This document shows positions 1 through 9,155 of a stretch of 40,116 nucleotides of DNA, one piece after another. Origin of the DNA: JAOUEA01 sp040882605 (GTDB lineage: Bacteria; Actinomycetota; UBA4738; HRBIN12); NCBI GenBank assembly GCA_040882605.1, contig JBBEAY010000019.1, forward strand, positions 1 through 40,116, written 5' to 3'. Position 1 is the first letter of the stretch; each line of letters begins with the position of its first letter. The notes beneath the pieces were generated by a model. That model had not been told where the DNA came from, searched no databases, and was given only the letters and a program-made list of their open reading frames with translations. A program made the position numbers and the translations under genes.

Positions 1-51
1 TGCTCAGTTTTCGACCGGCGGAAACCGCTCAGGTTTCGACCGGCGTTGACA
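1..51. repeat. Tandem 25-bp-spaced repeat, possible end of an IS21-family element
   Basis: Two 19-bp copies with one mismatch, at 2-20 and 27-45, share the core TTTCGACCGGCG. The second runs into GTTGACA, ending at 51. Multiple short terminal repeats and TG...CA outer ends are typical of IS21-family elements. The window starts with TG and the candidate end is the CA at 50-51. No istA/istB is visible because the window begins here, so the assignment is inferred from the repeat pattern only. Confidence 0.4.
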
Positions 52-576
52 CCCTCTGTTCCGGTGGCCGCGGAGTTCTCAATGGACGGCTTCTCCTTCC
101 AGTACCCTCCGACCTGGGATCTCGCGGTCCTCGCCGAAGGGGCCAACGTCGCTCGTGGCTGTGGTGGTGGGTTCTGGGCTGTGAGCGCAACTATCACGGG
201 AGAGGGGTACGTGTCTGTATCAAGGTGCCCCTCGACCTTCAAGTTTCCTCCTAAGGGCCAGTCACTCGAGCAGGCACTCCGGCAGGAGCTGGAAGCACGC
301 AGGCGGTCGGACCTCACCTCGATCGTCGAGTTCCAAGGAGACGAGCTGGGCGGCATCCCTGGTATCGGCGGAACGGTCACCCTGGATCCCGAGGAGGCGA
401 GCGCGTTCGGGATCGACGGGGGTGCCGATGGGCTCATCATGCGAGGTGCGGATGGCTCAGGCGCGATCGGGGGAAAGCCCGACATCTATGAGGTCGTGTG
501 CCTTTGGACCCTCGATGGGCCTGGGCAGGTCGGACAGGGATGCGCGGAGATCATCTCCTCGTTCCAGTTCGACTGA
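46..576 (+). CDS. Hypothetical secreted/lipoprotein-type protein, 5' end probably disrupted
   Basis: The 176-residue frame starts at a TTG inside the putative insertion-element end and stays open to the window edge, so the true start is unknown; ATG at 82 is the first ATG. The protein opens with FSFQYPPTW and closes with AEIISSFQF. That resembles small actinobacterial lipoproteins with a PsbP/LpqN-like fold, where a YPxxW motif follows the signal peptide and linker. No signal peptide or lipobox is present here. Four cysteines (in ARGCGGG, SRCPS, VVCLW and QGCAE) suit an exported disulfide-bonded domain. I infer that the export signal was lost or is encoded before the window. No function is assigned. 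It is followed by holB in the same direction after 129 bp that contain only the holB promoter. Confidence 0.5.
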   Translation: MTPSVPVAAEFSMDGFSFQYPPTWDLAVLAEGANVARGCGGGFWAVSATITGEGYVSVSRCPSTFKFPPKGQSLEQALRQELEARRRSDLTSIVEFQGDELGGIPGIGGTVTLDPEEASAFGIDGGADGLIMRGADGSGAIGGKPDIYEVVCLWTLDGPGQVGQGCAEIISSFQFD

Positions 577-692
577 GAGAAGCAGCGACGCCAGTATTCC
601 TCCACCAATGGCGGTCTGACCCTCCCAACTTGCCCGCAAGGTGAATCCTAATTGGGCGCAGACTACTCAGCTGGAGGATCCCACCACGGCGC

Positions 693-698
693 TACACT
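693..698 (+). promoter_or_regulatory. -10 hexamer for leaderless holB transcript
   Basis: TACACT lies 7 nt before the ATG at 706. That spacing would put transcription start at or next to the start codon, as in leaderless actinobacterial genes. No Shine-Dalgarno sequence is visible, and no clear -35 was found. Confidence 0.5.
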
Positions 699-705
699 CC
701 CTTGC

Positions 706-1821
706 ATGACGGGATCCGTGCTCGAACGTGTACCCGGGCAGGAGCATGCGATGGCGTTCCTGCAGGGTGCGGCCAACCATCCGCATCACGCGTACGTGTT
801 CGCCGGGCCCGAGGGAAGCGGAAAGTCGCTCGCCGCTCGCGCTTTCGCGGCCGCGCTGCTCTGTTCACACGGAGGGTGCGGCGAGTGTCGCAACTGCCGT
901 CTCGCGCTCAAGGATCAGCACGCCAACGAGTTCCTGGTCGAGCCCGAGGGGCGCGACATCCACGTCGACACCGTGCGCGACGAGGTCTGTCACCCCGCGT
1001 CGCGCACCGCGCCCGAGCCGGGGCGCAAGGTCTTCGTGATCCGCGAAGCCGATCGGCTCTCGCCGGCCGCTGCCGACACCCTGCTCAAGGTGCTCGAGGA
1101 GCCGCCGGCCGATGCCGTCTTCCTGCTGATGTCGGCGCGCGCGCACGAGCTTCCCGACACCGTGCGCTCGCGATGCCACATGGTCACATTCACCGCCCTG
1201 TCGGAGTCATTCGTGGTCGAGGCGCTTACCGCAGAGGGGGTCGAGCCCACGAGAGCGCGGCTTGCCGCCCGCTTGACCGGTGGCAACTTGGGGCGCGCTC
1301 GCAGGCTCGCCACGAGCGACGACGGACTCGCGTTCAGGGATGCGGCCATCGAGGCGCTCGACCTGGCGGCGCGAGGGCCGACCGGCGCGCTCGCCGCAGC
1401 CGATGCCGTGCTCGTCTCTGCCACCGACTACAAGAAGGCCATGAAGTCGGAGCTCGACGAGGAGCGCGCGCCGTTCCTCGACGAGAAGGGACGTCCCGAG
1501 GAGATGTATCGAGGCGCGATCCGGCGTATCGAGATCCGTTTCAAGCGCAAGGAACGCCGGGCCGAGCGCGACTACGTCGACTGGGTGCTGCTCGGCGCTT
1601 CGGCACTGTTACGCGATCGCATCGCGTCGAGCGTCGGAGCTCCTCGCGACGAGCTCTTGAACCCCGACATCGCACCCGGGCTGGATTTCTCGGTCGTGAG
1701 CGCGGCTCGCGGACTCGGGGGCCTCGAAGCTGCGCGTTCAGAGCTCGCCGAGGATCTGAACCTCAACACCCGGCTGGTGCTCGAGCGTGCCTTCCTCTGT
1801 GTTGCTGAGGTAGCTGCGTAG
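706..1821 (+). CDS. holB: DNA polymerase III subunit delta' (HolB)
   Basis: This is the clamp-loader subunit that, with tau/gamma and delta, opens the beta sliding clamp. The 371-residue protein has a Walker A motif GPEGSGKS (34-41) and a four-cysteine zinc module (C53, C58, C61, C64). Also present are the LLKVLEEPP segment and the SRC motif that supplies the arginine finger in clamp-loader AAA+ proteins. Delta' is often ATPase-inactive in other bacteria, but the P-loop here looks intact. The ATG at 706 is preferred over an upstream in-frame TTG (652) because the family begins just before the ..VPGQE.. segment and a -10 box lies 7 nt upstream. It converges on the acyltransferase pseudogene with a 34-bp gap. 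Confidence 0.93.
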   Translation: MTGSVLERVPGQEHAMAFLQGAANHPHHAYVFAGPEGSGKSLAARAFAAALLCSHGGCGECRNCRLALKDQHANEFLVEPEGRDIHVDTVRDEVCHPASRTAPEPGRKVFVIREADRLSPAAADTLLKVLEEPPADAVFLLMSARAHELPDTVRSRCHMVTFTALSESFVVEALTAEGVEPTRARLAARLTGGNLGRARRLATSDDGLAFRDAAIEALDLAARGPTGALAAADAVLVSATDYKKAMKSELDEERAPFLDEKGRPEEMYRGAIRRIEIRFKRKERRAERDYVDWVLLGASALLRDRIASSVGAPRDELLNPDIAPGLDFSVVSAARGLGGLEAARSELAEDLNLNTRLVLERAFLCVAEVAA

Positions 1822-1855
1822 ATCTCGGCAAGGAACGCGCGAACGATACGGCGGC

Positions 1856-3792
1856 CTAGCGCCCGGGGGTCGCGCCCATCTCGGTGGCGAGGAACCCCAC
1901 GAGCGTTCGGGCGGCAAGGTCTGCGCCGGCGCCCTCGTAGTGCGTGCCGTCGGGGCGGGCAGGCACCCCGGCGAGTGAGTCCTCGCACGGAGCGACGTCG
2001 CGAGCGCACACCACGTCGGTGATGGTGACGAACGAGGCCCGGCGCGCATGTCGTTCGGCGTACGTTCGCAGCATCGTGTTCCAGCGGGCGGTGACGTCGT
2101 CGTAGTTCGTCACCTGGAACCGAACCCATTCGTTGCAGCGCTCGTCGGTGCATCGGGTGTCGATGCTCGAACCGGGTGGCTCGGTCGCGACGAACACGAC
2201 CTTCGCGCCTTCGGCGGCGAGCCTCGTGACCGCGAGGTGCAGCGCCTCTCGGCGTTCCCGCCAGAATCGAGGTGACCCTGACACGGCGAGCCGGCCGTCG
2301 CTCGTGATGAAAGAAGAGACCGACCAACGATCCCACCAGAGCACGAGATCGGGGTCCGTCGTGCCGATCAGCGAACCTTGCTCGTCGAGCAGGCCGTCGC
2401 CGCACTCTTCAGCCTCGCGGACCGGCACCCCGTCGAGGTAGGTCACGGTCTCGCCGGTCACCGGGCAGCTTCCGTGTGCGGCGGAGACGACCCGCCAGCC
2501 GCGTCGAGCCGCCTGCTCCTCGAGCTGTAACTCGAGGTGCTTCGGAACGGAGTCGCCGACGAGCATCACCACCGGCTCGCCCGCGGCAGGCGCAGGCACG
2601 ATCGTCGCGGCCATCGAGATGCCGGCGACGATCACGAGCGAAGCCGGCGCCGCGGCGAGCACCCATGCGCGCCGGGATCGGACGCCGCTCGCATGCCGTG
2701 CGCCGACCCGCCTTCGGCGGAGCGGCTGCTCGACGAGCGTGAACGAGATCGCCGCCGAGCCGATCGTGAGCACGACGGCGGCGAGGGCTTTGAGCACCGG
2801 GAACGAGGGCGCCGGCGCTCGAACACCGAGCCATAGGATGACCGGCCAGTGCCACAGGTAGATGCCGTAGGAGATCGTGCCGATCCACGCGAGCGGCGCC
2901 CATGAGAGTCCGGCGCTCAGGGGCCCTGCATCGCCCCGCCACAACGCGGCGACCACAGCAAGCGTCATGACGCTGACGAACACGGCACCGCCTCTGTAGT
3001 AGATCGAGCCCTCGGGACGGATCAGCCACAGGGCGGCGATGAGCCCTGTCATGCCGACGCTCGCCAGACCGCCCGTCAAGACGGGGCCGTTCCGCCGCCG
3101 CTCGAGGGCGCCCCTCAGCCGAGGGGAGGCGACGACGACCGCGCCCAACGCTCCCAACAGCGGCTCGAACACGCGCGCATCGGTTCCCATGTAGGCGCGC
3201 TCGACCGCCGAGGGCTCCCATAAGATCGCGAGCGTGATCGCCGAGGCCAGTGTTCCGACGCCCGCGAGCACGCCGATCGCGAGACGCGGCCGGCGCCACC
3301 CTCCCAAAGCGCCGAGCGCGACTAGCGCCAGTGGCCAGGCGAGGTAGAACTGCTCCTCGATCGCGAGCGACCATGTGTGCTCGAGCGGCGACTCGATGCC
3401 GGTCGAGTTGAAGTAGCTGCTGGTCTCGATGAACCGCCAGTTCGCGACGTAGGCGGTCGTAGCGAGCAGGTCGCCGCGCATCGAGTCTCGTTCCGTCAGG
3501 CTCGCGGTCAGCCACGTGACGGCGGCGACGATCACCAGGAACACGACGAGTGCCGGAACGAGCCGCCGGATGCGGCGCGCCCAGAAGGCCGACAGAGAGA
3601 TCCTTCCTGTGCGATCGATCTCGTCGAGCACGAGCGAGGTGATCAAGAACCCCGACAGCACGAAGAAGAGATGTCGACCCCGAGGAAGCCGGCCTCGAAC
3701 CCGGGCACCCGCAGATGGAACAGCACGACGAGCGCGACGGCGACCGCGCGCAATCCATCGAGTGCGGGAACGTGTGTGGGGCGAGAGCTCAT
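1856..3792 (-). pseudogene. Acyltransferase-3 / SGNH-domain membrane protein, frameshifted
   Basis: OafA/YrhL-type membrane acyltransferases move acyl groups onto cell-surface carbohydrates. The N-terminus, starting at ATG 3792, reads LDGLRAVAVALVVLFHLR, with the conserved His, up to GFLGVDI. The rest of that first motif (FFVLSGFLI) continues in another frame, so two extra bases, or one missing, occur near 3667-3672 in a CTCTTCTTC run. The downstream frame (from about 3661) encodes ten or so membrane helices and a C-terminal SGNH hydrolase-like domain with GDS (MLVGDSV) and a terminal DGTH (PDGTHYEGAG) motif. Joined, the protein would be about 645 residues, normal for the family. The start lies 13 bp after the M36 protease stop, so the two probably share a transcript. 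A recent mutation and a sequencing error are both possible, since the rest of the frame is well preserved. Confidence 0.8.
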
Positions 3793-3805
3793 GGGGTGTG
3801 GTCGC

Positions 3806-6556
3806 TCAGGCGGGAGTGCCGCGAACCTGGAACTCGGCGATCCCGACCTCGCTCGGTGCTCCCGGCTCGCTGCTCCGCAGCACCAGCCGAACCTGGGTGA
3901 CGTTGCGCCTTCCTCTGCCGAGGTCGAAGCGCACGAGCCGGTGTCGTGGCAACGACCCATCGTTGACGATGGCCTTGAACCACTCGCCGCCGCCCTGGCG
4001 GGTGAACAAGGTGAACTCGCGCAAGGCGTAGGTACGGTGCGGCAAGCACGGGGTCGGGTCGATCGCGATGCTGTCGAGGTCGACCGCCTGCGGCAGCCGC
4101 AGGGTGACCGATGCCGGCTGATCGTCGACCTGCTTCTTCGTCTGCCACGACGTCCTCTGGTCGCCATCGAGCGCGAGTTCGATCGGGCAGAGGTCGTCCA
4201 CGTTGCCCCCGCTCACCACCCGGGTGATCGTCGCTCCTCCGTCTGGCTGGACCCAGTTGCGCACGGCCTCGAAGTCGAGCACGGAGGTCCCGGAGATCCG
4301 TACGTCTCGCGTCGCGTGCGGTAGGTATCCGCGTGCTGAGACGAAGACGTGGGGGTACCGATGATTCGGCACGTCGTCGATCGTGTACGTGCCGTCGGCC
4401 GCGGTGGTCGCGCTCAGCTCGACCGGGATGCCCGTCGCCGCTCCCGAGATCGAGACGACGGCGCCTTCGACCGGGTCGCCGGTGTCGGCGTCGATGATCG
4501 TCCCCTGCAAGCGCCCGCAGCCGACGCCCGGGCAGACGACGGGGAGCGAGAAGTCTTCGGTGATCCGGTTGCGGTCGGTCGTCTCGGCGAAGAACCCCAT
4601 GCCGCGCCCGGCGAACACGTTCCAGATGTCGTCGCGGTTCGCACCGCCCGACACGATCGTGTCCGCCACGAGGATCGCGTTCCGCATGTCGAGGAACGAA
4701 GGGTTGGGCGGCGACAGCTCCATGGCTCTCGTGACGAGCTGTTGCGTGGGCGCGCTCCCCAGGGTGTCGCGCAGCTCCCACAGGGTCTGCAGCCAGATCT
4801 CCCCATCGGCATGCACCTCGCCGTAGCCCGCGATCGATCCGAGGTCGCCGTAGGTGAAGCCTCCGGGACCGACCCCCTCGACCGCCGGGCGCGGCTCCGG
4901 ACAGTCAGCTGCGTCGCTGTCGACCCGGCAGTCCGCGTACTGGAACCGGATGCCGTCGCCCCCGGTGATGTACTCGCCGACCGGAAGGTCGACCCCCGGA
5001 CCGTCGCCTGCGTACCCTTCGGCGTCGAGCAGGTCCAGCGCATACCAGTCGCTCCACGCCTCACCCATGGAGGCTGCTTGCCAGCTCCACAACGCCGGCT
5101 CGCCGTCGGGTGTCGTGACGAGACGATGCGACAGCCCGTGCGTGTACTCGTGGTAGACGATCATGGCATCGACACCGGCATCGCTCGACGGGAAGCCCGG
5201 ACCGAACGGATACCTCGGCCCGTAATCCTCCTTGCGGAAGAGGAAGAGCCCGATGTAGGGAGACTGCCCGTCGGGCGTTGGGGCGATGAAGGCGTTGTTG
5301 ACGAAGTCGGGGAACCCGTTCTCTCCATCGGCGCCCAGCATCGCCGCGGCGAGCACCGGGTCGCCGTCGAGCCCACCCTGGCCGTCGTCATTCACGAGCT
5401 GGAAGTTCCCCGCCGCCTCGGTGAACCCGATGGGGTTCGACTCGAGATGATCGTGGAAGTTGTTGAGCAGCCAGTACGTGTTCGCGGTGCTCGCTATCCG
5501 GTTGTCGAGCCAGCTGTACGGCATCTTCGAATCCCACGTGCAGTTCCAGTCCGGCGTGCAGTTCTGCTTCGGGCGAGCGTCCTCGAGCACCGCCGGCGAG
5601 ACCCACGACAGCGCGCCGGCGTCGACCGCCGCGACCTCGTTCTGGGGAGGCGGGTCGTCGCTGAACGTGCCGTGGAAGTCGGTGAACACATGCGCGAAGT
5701 TGCCCGACAGCGCCGTCGCGTCGGCGACCGGGAAGGTCACGGGGGTCTGTACGCCTCCTCCGTTGGGGATCGTCTGGCTCGGGTAGTACGGCCAGGCGAG
5801 GCCCGAGCCGGTCTGGTCGGCGCCGACGATGGTGTTCCGGCGCCAGAGCACGCGCCCGCTCCGTCCGTCGACCACGGTGAGGTCGACCCTCTCCGGCGAG
5901 GCGAACACCCTGGTCTTCCACGCGAGGCGCTGGCCGCCGCCGGGGAGCGGGAAGACGATGCGCTCCGCGGAATCGATACCCGTATGGTTGACGCGCGCCG
6001 GCGCGCCGGCCGCTCTTCGAGCCGCGGCGAGCGCGTCGTCACGAGCGATCGTGAACCGGCCCGACGGCGCCGTGAGCCCCGGTGCGACCGGGCCGAAGAG
6101 AGCGGCGAGCGAGCCATCGGCCGTGATGGCTGCCTCGAGTCCAACCTGGAACGCGTCGAGCCCGGCCACCCGTTGGGTCCACGACAGATGGTGGGTACCG
6201 AGTACATCGACATAGTCCTGGCGGAAGGCGAGGGTCTCGAGATCATCCGCGGTCAGGCCGAGCGCGTCGAGGTGGCCACGCACGTAGGAGAGCGCGATCC
6301 GGCGTGGGGGTTCGGCCGACGGCCCGGTCAGCAGTCCGTCAAGACGCGCCACCATGCGCACGGTGCCGAACGAGCGGTCCATCTGCACGATCGCCTGCGA
6401 TCCGAGCTCGCGAAGGAGGGAGCCGCGCGGCCCGAAACTCGTTGTCGCTCGTTGCGCCCGATCGCCCGCGGCACCCGGTGCCGGCGTGATCAGCCCGGCC
6501 GCGAGCGTCGCGCCGCACGCGATCGCCACGGCGATGCGTTTGCCTGGCTTCACCAT
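3806..6556 (-). CDS. Secreted M36 (fungalysin-type) zinc metalloprotease
   Basis: A 916-residue extracellular protease precursor. An N-terminal signal peptide (VAIACGATLAAGL) is followed by an FTP-type inhibitory propeptide. The M36 catalytic domain has HEYTH (H469, E470, H473) and the third zinc ligand E499 in GEAWSDW. After the catalytic domain comes a CarboxypepD_reg/CNA-B-like module (DADTGDPVEGAVV..DGTYTI), then a C-terminal galactose-binding discoidin-like module (DGDQRTSWQT..VTLRLPQAVDLDSI) that probably binds a surface polymer. ATG 6556 is chosen because it precedes the signal peptide and follows GAGGGGACC. An upstream in-frame extension to 6715 lacks support and would bury the signal peptide. 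Divergent from the receiver gene at 6716. The added C-terminal modules distinguish it from fungal fungalysins. Confidence 0.88.
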   Translation of the reverse strand: MVKPGKRIAVAIACGATLAAGLITPAPGAAGDRAQRATTSFGPRGSLLRELGSQAIVQMDRSFGTVRMVARLDGLLTGPSAEPPRRIALSYVRGHLDALGLTADDLETLAFRQDYVDVLGTHHLSWTQRVAGLDAFQVGLEAAITADGSLAALFGPVAPGLTAPSGRFTIARDDALAAARRAAGAPARVNHTGIDSAERIVFPLPGGGQRLAWKTRVFASPERVDLTVVDGRSGRVLWRRNTIVGADQTGSGLAWPYYPSQTIPNGGGVQTPVTFPVADATALSGNFAHVFTDFHGTFSDDPPPQNEVAAVDAGALSWVSPAVLEDARPKQNCTPDWNCTWDSKMPYSWLDNRIASTANTYWLLNNFHDHLESNPIGFTEAAGNFQLVNDDGQGGLDGDPVLAAAMLGADGENGFPDFVNNAFIAPTPDGQSPYIGLFLFRKEDYGPRYPFGPGFPSSDAGVDAMIVYHEYTHGLSHRLVTTPDGEPALWSWQAASMGEAWSDWYALDLLDAEGYAGDGPGVDLPVGEYITGGDGIRFQYADCRVDSDAADCPEPRPAVEGVGPGGFTYGDLGSIAGYGEVHADGEIWLQTLWELRDTLGSAPTQQLVTRAMELSPPNPSFLDMRNAILVADTIVSGGANRDDIWNVFAGRGMGFFAETTDRNRITEDFSLPVVCPGVGCGRLQGTIIDADTGDPVEGAVVSISGAATGIPVELSATTAADGTYTIDDVPNHRYPHVFVSARGYLPHATRDVRISGTSVLDFEAVRNWVQPDGGATITRVVSGGNVDDLCPIELALDGDQRTSWQTKKQVDDQPASVTLRLPQAVDLDSIAIDPTPCLPHRTYALREFTLFTRQGGGEWFKAIVNDGSLPRHRLVRFDLGRGRRNVTQVRLVLRSSEPGAPSEVGIAEFQVRGTPA

Positions 6557-6647
6557 GGTCCCCTCGCTCGTCGGTCCAGGTGCGCCGAACGGTAACACCT
6601 CGGTGGACCCGGAGCACCGATCGCCCCCGTGGGGACCTCCGACCGAT

Positions 6648-6665
6648 AGTGGTGCTGGCATCACT
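6648..6665. promoter_or_regulatory. Inverted repeat, candidate operator
   Basis: AGTGGTGC-TG-GCATCACT is a near-perfect 8-bp inverted repeat in the divergent region between the M36 protease and the receiver gene. It contains the 10-mer GGTGCTGGCA, which recurs at 13448-13457 inside another inverted repeat in front of the kinase operon. Regulatory function is inferred from position and symmetry only. Confidence 0.3.
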
Positions 6666-6715
6666 GGCAACGGCATGTCACGGTGGGACGCTTTTCTGTG
6701 GAGGCGCATGACCAC

Positions 6716-7111
6716 ATGACCGTTCGAGTTCTCATCGTCGATGACCAGGCGCCGTTCCGCATGGCGGCCCGCATGGTCGTCGACGCCACCGACGGCTTCG
6801 ACGTGGTCGGCGAGGCCGAGACCGGCGAGGATTCCGTGACGATGGCCGCCGACCTCAAACCCGACCTGGTGCTGATGGACGTGAACCTTCCGGGCATCAA
6901 CGGTCTCGACGCGACCCGCCAGATCCTGGCGGCCGGCGAAGGCGCGGTCGTCGTGCTGTTGCTCTCGACCTACGAAGAAGAGGAGTACGCGCCTCGCGCA
7001 GCCGAGTGCGGCGCTGCGGCTTACATCCCGAAGGCGGTGTTCGGCCCTGACCGCCTCGAGGGCGCATGGGCCGCCGCGAGCAGCGGCTCGGCCACCGACC
7101 CGGTAGTCTGA
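6716..7111 (+). CDS. Stand-alone receiver (CheY-like) response regulator
   Basis: A 131-residue single REC domain. It has VDDQ for the acidic pocket near the N-terminus, phospho-acceptor D55 in LVLMDVNLPG, the switch Ser in LLLST and the conserved Lys in AYIPKA. There is no output domain. ATG 6716 is chosen because the protein begins TVRVLIVDD; a longer frame from 6683 adds 11 non-homologous residues. It converges on the three-kinase operon, and the two stop codons are one base apart inside a shared hairpin. It may act as a phosphate relay or sink for those kinases, or by protein contact. Receiver type resembles the NarL/FixJ class. Confidence 0.88.
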   Translation: MTVRVLIVDDQAPFRMAARMVVDATDGFDVVGEAETGEDSVTMAADLKPDLVLMDVNLPGINGLDATRQILAAGEGAVVVLLLSTYEEEEYAPRAAECGAAAYIPKAVFGPDRLEGAWAAASSGSATDPVV

Positions 7112-7124
7112 ATCAGACTACCGG
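7100..7124. terminator. Bidirectional terminator hairpin containing both stop codons
   Basis: CCGGTAGTCTG (7100-7110) pairs perfectly with CAGACTACCGG (7114-7124) across a 3-nt loop. The receiver stop (TGA, 7109-7111) and the kinase stop on the other strand (7113-7115) both lie inside it. Each protein therefore ends in Val-Val encoded by the stem. There is no long T run, as is common in actinobacterial terminators. Confidence 0.7.
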
Positions 7125-9155
7125 AACGGCGCCGCGGACCACCGTACCGCTGCCGAGCTCGCTCTCGATCGTGAACGAACCACCGATCGCATCGATACGG
7201 TCGGCCATGCCCTGCAGACCCGTTCCCCGCTCGACCGCGGCCGGGTCGAACCCCGCCCCGTCGTCGATCACCGAGAACTCGAGCGAGCCGTTGCGCTGCG
7301 TCAGCGAGATCGTGGCTCGCGACGCGCCGGCGTACTTCGCGATGTTCTGCAGCGCCTCGAGGCACGAGAAGTAGACGGCCGCTTCGATGTCCTGCTTGAA
7401 CCGTCCGACGCCATTGGACACAACGTCCACGGGCACGACCGACTTCCTCGCCTGCGCTTCGAGGGCCGAGCTGAGGCCCTGGTCGGCCAATAGCGGTGGG
7501 TAGATGCCGCGAGCCAGGTCGCGCAGGTCGTCGATCGCGGCCTGCGTCTCGGTCTGCAGCTGCGTGATCATCTCGTGAGCCTTCGGAACGTCGCGATCGA
7601 CCAGCGTGTCGGCAAGCCGCAGCTTCACGCCGAGCGCCACGAGCTGCTGCTGTGCCCCGTCATGGATGTTCCGCTCGATCTTGCGGCGCTCGTCGTCCTG
7701 AGCGGCCACCAGGCGTTGCCGAGATGCTCGAAGTTCCTCGATCAGGCGCACGTTCCGCAGGACCGGTCCGGCCTGGGCAGCCAGGTCGCGCATCAGACGT
7801 TCCCTCGACGGGTCCAGCGGATCGTTCGACGGCATCTCGACGCTGAGCGCGCCCAGCAGTGTCCCTTGATGGCGCACCTCGGCCGCGAAGCTGCCCGGCA
7901 AGGCGGGCAAGGAGTCATCAGGGGCCGCCACCGGAGCATGGGGCGGCTCGCCGCTCGGCGATGAGGCGCTCGCTCGGAGCTGACGTCCGACTCGGAGCCA
8001 GACGTCGGCTCTCTTCGCACCGGTCGCGCCCTGCAGCACCTGGGCCATGCGAGGCAAGACGTCGTCGGTCGAGTACGTCTCGGACATGCGCTCGGAGAAC
8101 TCGCTCAAGACCTCGTAGGGTGTCGCGCGCCGCCCGTAGATCAATCGGTCGGCGATCGAGCGTGCGGTCCGGCGCACCGGCCTGAAGGTGAGCACCAGCA
8201 GCATGATCGCGAAGAACAGGCGTGAGAAGTTCACCAACGTCGCGACCGTCACGAACGCCAGGTACATCCCGGTGAGCGCCACGGCGACGAGGCTGTACGT
8301 GACCGTCTTCTTGACGACGAGATCGATGTCGTAGAGCCGAAGACGAAGGATCGAATAGCCGATCGCCACAGGGATGCCGACACCGAACGACGCGAAGAAA
8401 GCGATGAAGAGGAGATAGTTGAGCCAGTCAACGCCCGAGCTCACGAGCACGGCAAGGAACAGGAGCACCGCCCCACCCACCACGTAGGTGAGCCCTCGGA
8501 TCTGACGACGGTCCTCATCTGCCGATCGCCGATAGCGAACGACGACCGCTGCCACCGATGCGAGGGCCCCAGGGAGGAGCAAGGCAAAGCCCACGGTATC
8601 GACGAAGTCGACCACGGGCCCGAGAGCTTCGACCCCGGTCGGATTGGCGACCGCGATGTCGATCTCGCTGTCGGTCTCGACGTTGCCGGAGCGCACGATG
8701 CCGCTCACGATGAGGAGGACGGCCGAGGCGACGATGGCTCGCACCACCCAGCGCCATCGGGGGGAGATGACTTGGCCCGTTGGGAACAGCAACAAGATCA
8801 GCGGGATCGGCGCCAGGGTGACGACGAAGACCCAGTTCGTCACCCAGGCCGCTACCGCCTGTCCCGGCATCACGCCAGGGTTGGTGATGACCGTATACGT
8901 CAAGACCTCATCGGACAGGCCCACGAGCGCGAACCCCGACCCGATCGTCAGCATGAGCCAGCCGATGGGATTGCCGGGCACGCGCGAGGCGACGAGGGCG
9001 CCGATCGTGCCGTAGCCGATCGTCATCATGATCGCGATGACGACGAACGCTTCGAAGGTGTCGTTCACGATCGACAGAGCGAGGGCAGCCGCGAGAAAGC
9101 ACAGCATGACCCCCCACACGAACCATGGCCAATGCACAACGCGAGCCTGATTCAT
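7113..9155 (-). CDS. Membrane histidine kinase 1 (HisKA_3/NarL type)
   Basis: A 680-residue sensor kinase, last of the minus-strand operon. The N-terminal half has about eight membrane helices, with the loop motif LLLFPTGQVISPRWRW and a NPTGVEAL segment. The last helix pair is entered through RLYDIDLVVKKTVTYS. A GAF-like domain follows (YEVLSEFSERMSETYSTDD onwards). HisKA_3 contains ERRKIERNIHDGAQQQL with phospho-acceptor H498. The HATPase has an N box (CLEALQNIAKYA), a G1 box (DDGAGFD) and a G2 box (GTGLQGM). The ATG overlaps the preceding kinase stop by 4 bp (ATGA) and has GGAGGAG upstream, so translation is coupled. The signal is unknown; a membrane or lipophilic cue is possible given the lack of a large extracytoplasmic domain. 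Confidence 0.9.
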   Translation of the reverse strand: MNQARVVHWPWFVWGVMLCFLAAALALSIVNDTFEAFVVIAIMMTIGYGTIGALVASRVPGNPIGWLMLTIGSGFALVGLSDEVLTYTVITNPGVMPGQAVAAWVTNWVFVVTLAPIPLILLLFPTGQVISPRWRWVVRAIVASAVLLIVSGIVRSGNVETDSEIDIAVANPTGVEALGPVVDFVDTVGFALLLPGALASVAAVVVRYRRSADEDRRQIRGLTYVVGGAVLLFLAVLVSSGVDWLNYLLFIAFFASFGVGIPVAIGYSILRLRLYDIDLVVKKTVTYSLVAVALTGMYLAFVTVATLVNFSRLFFAIMLLVLTFRPVRRTARSIADRLIYGRRATPYEVLSEFSERMSETYSTDDVLPRMAQVLQGATGAKRADVWLRVGRQLRASASSPSGEPPHAPVAAPDDSLPALPGSFAAEVRHQGTLLGALSVEMPSNDPLDPSRERLMRDLAAQAGPVLRNVRLIEELRASRQRLVAAQDDERRKIERNIHDGAQQQLVALGVKLRLADTLVDRDVPKAHEMITQLQTETQAAIDDLRDLARGIYPPLLADQGLSSALEAQARKSVVPVDVVSNGVGRFKQDIEAAVYFSCLEALQNIAKYAGASRATISLTQRNGSLEFSVIDDGAGFDPAAVERGTGLQGMADRIDAIGGSFTIESELGSGTVVRGAVPVV

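Noticed and set aside
702..1808. 368-codon plus-strand frame overlapping holB
   Set aside because: Arg-rich out-of-frame translation of holB with no recognisable motif.
4349..6595. Long open frame of 748 codons on the plus strand across the protease gene
   Set aside because: Antisense shadow of the M36 gene. Its product is Arg/Val/Asp-rich with no domain, while the opposite strand has a full set of catalytic motifs and a signal peptide.
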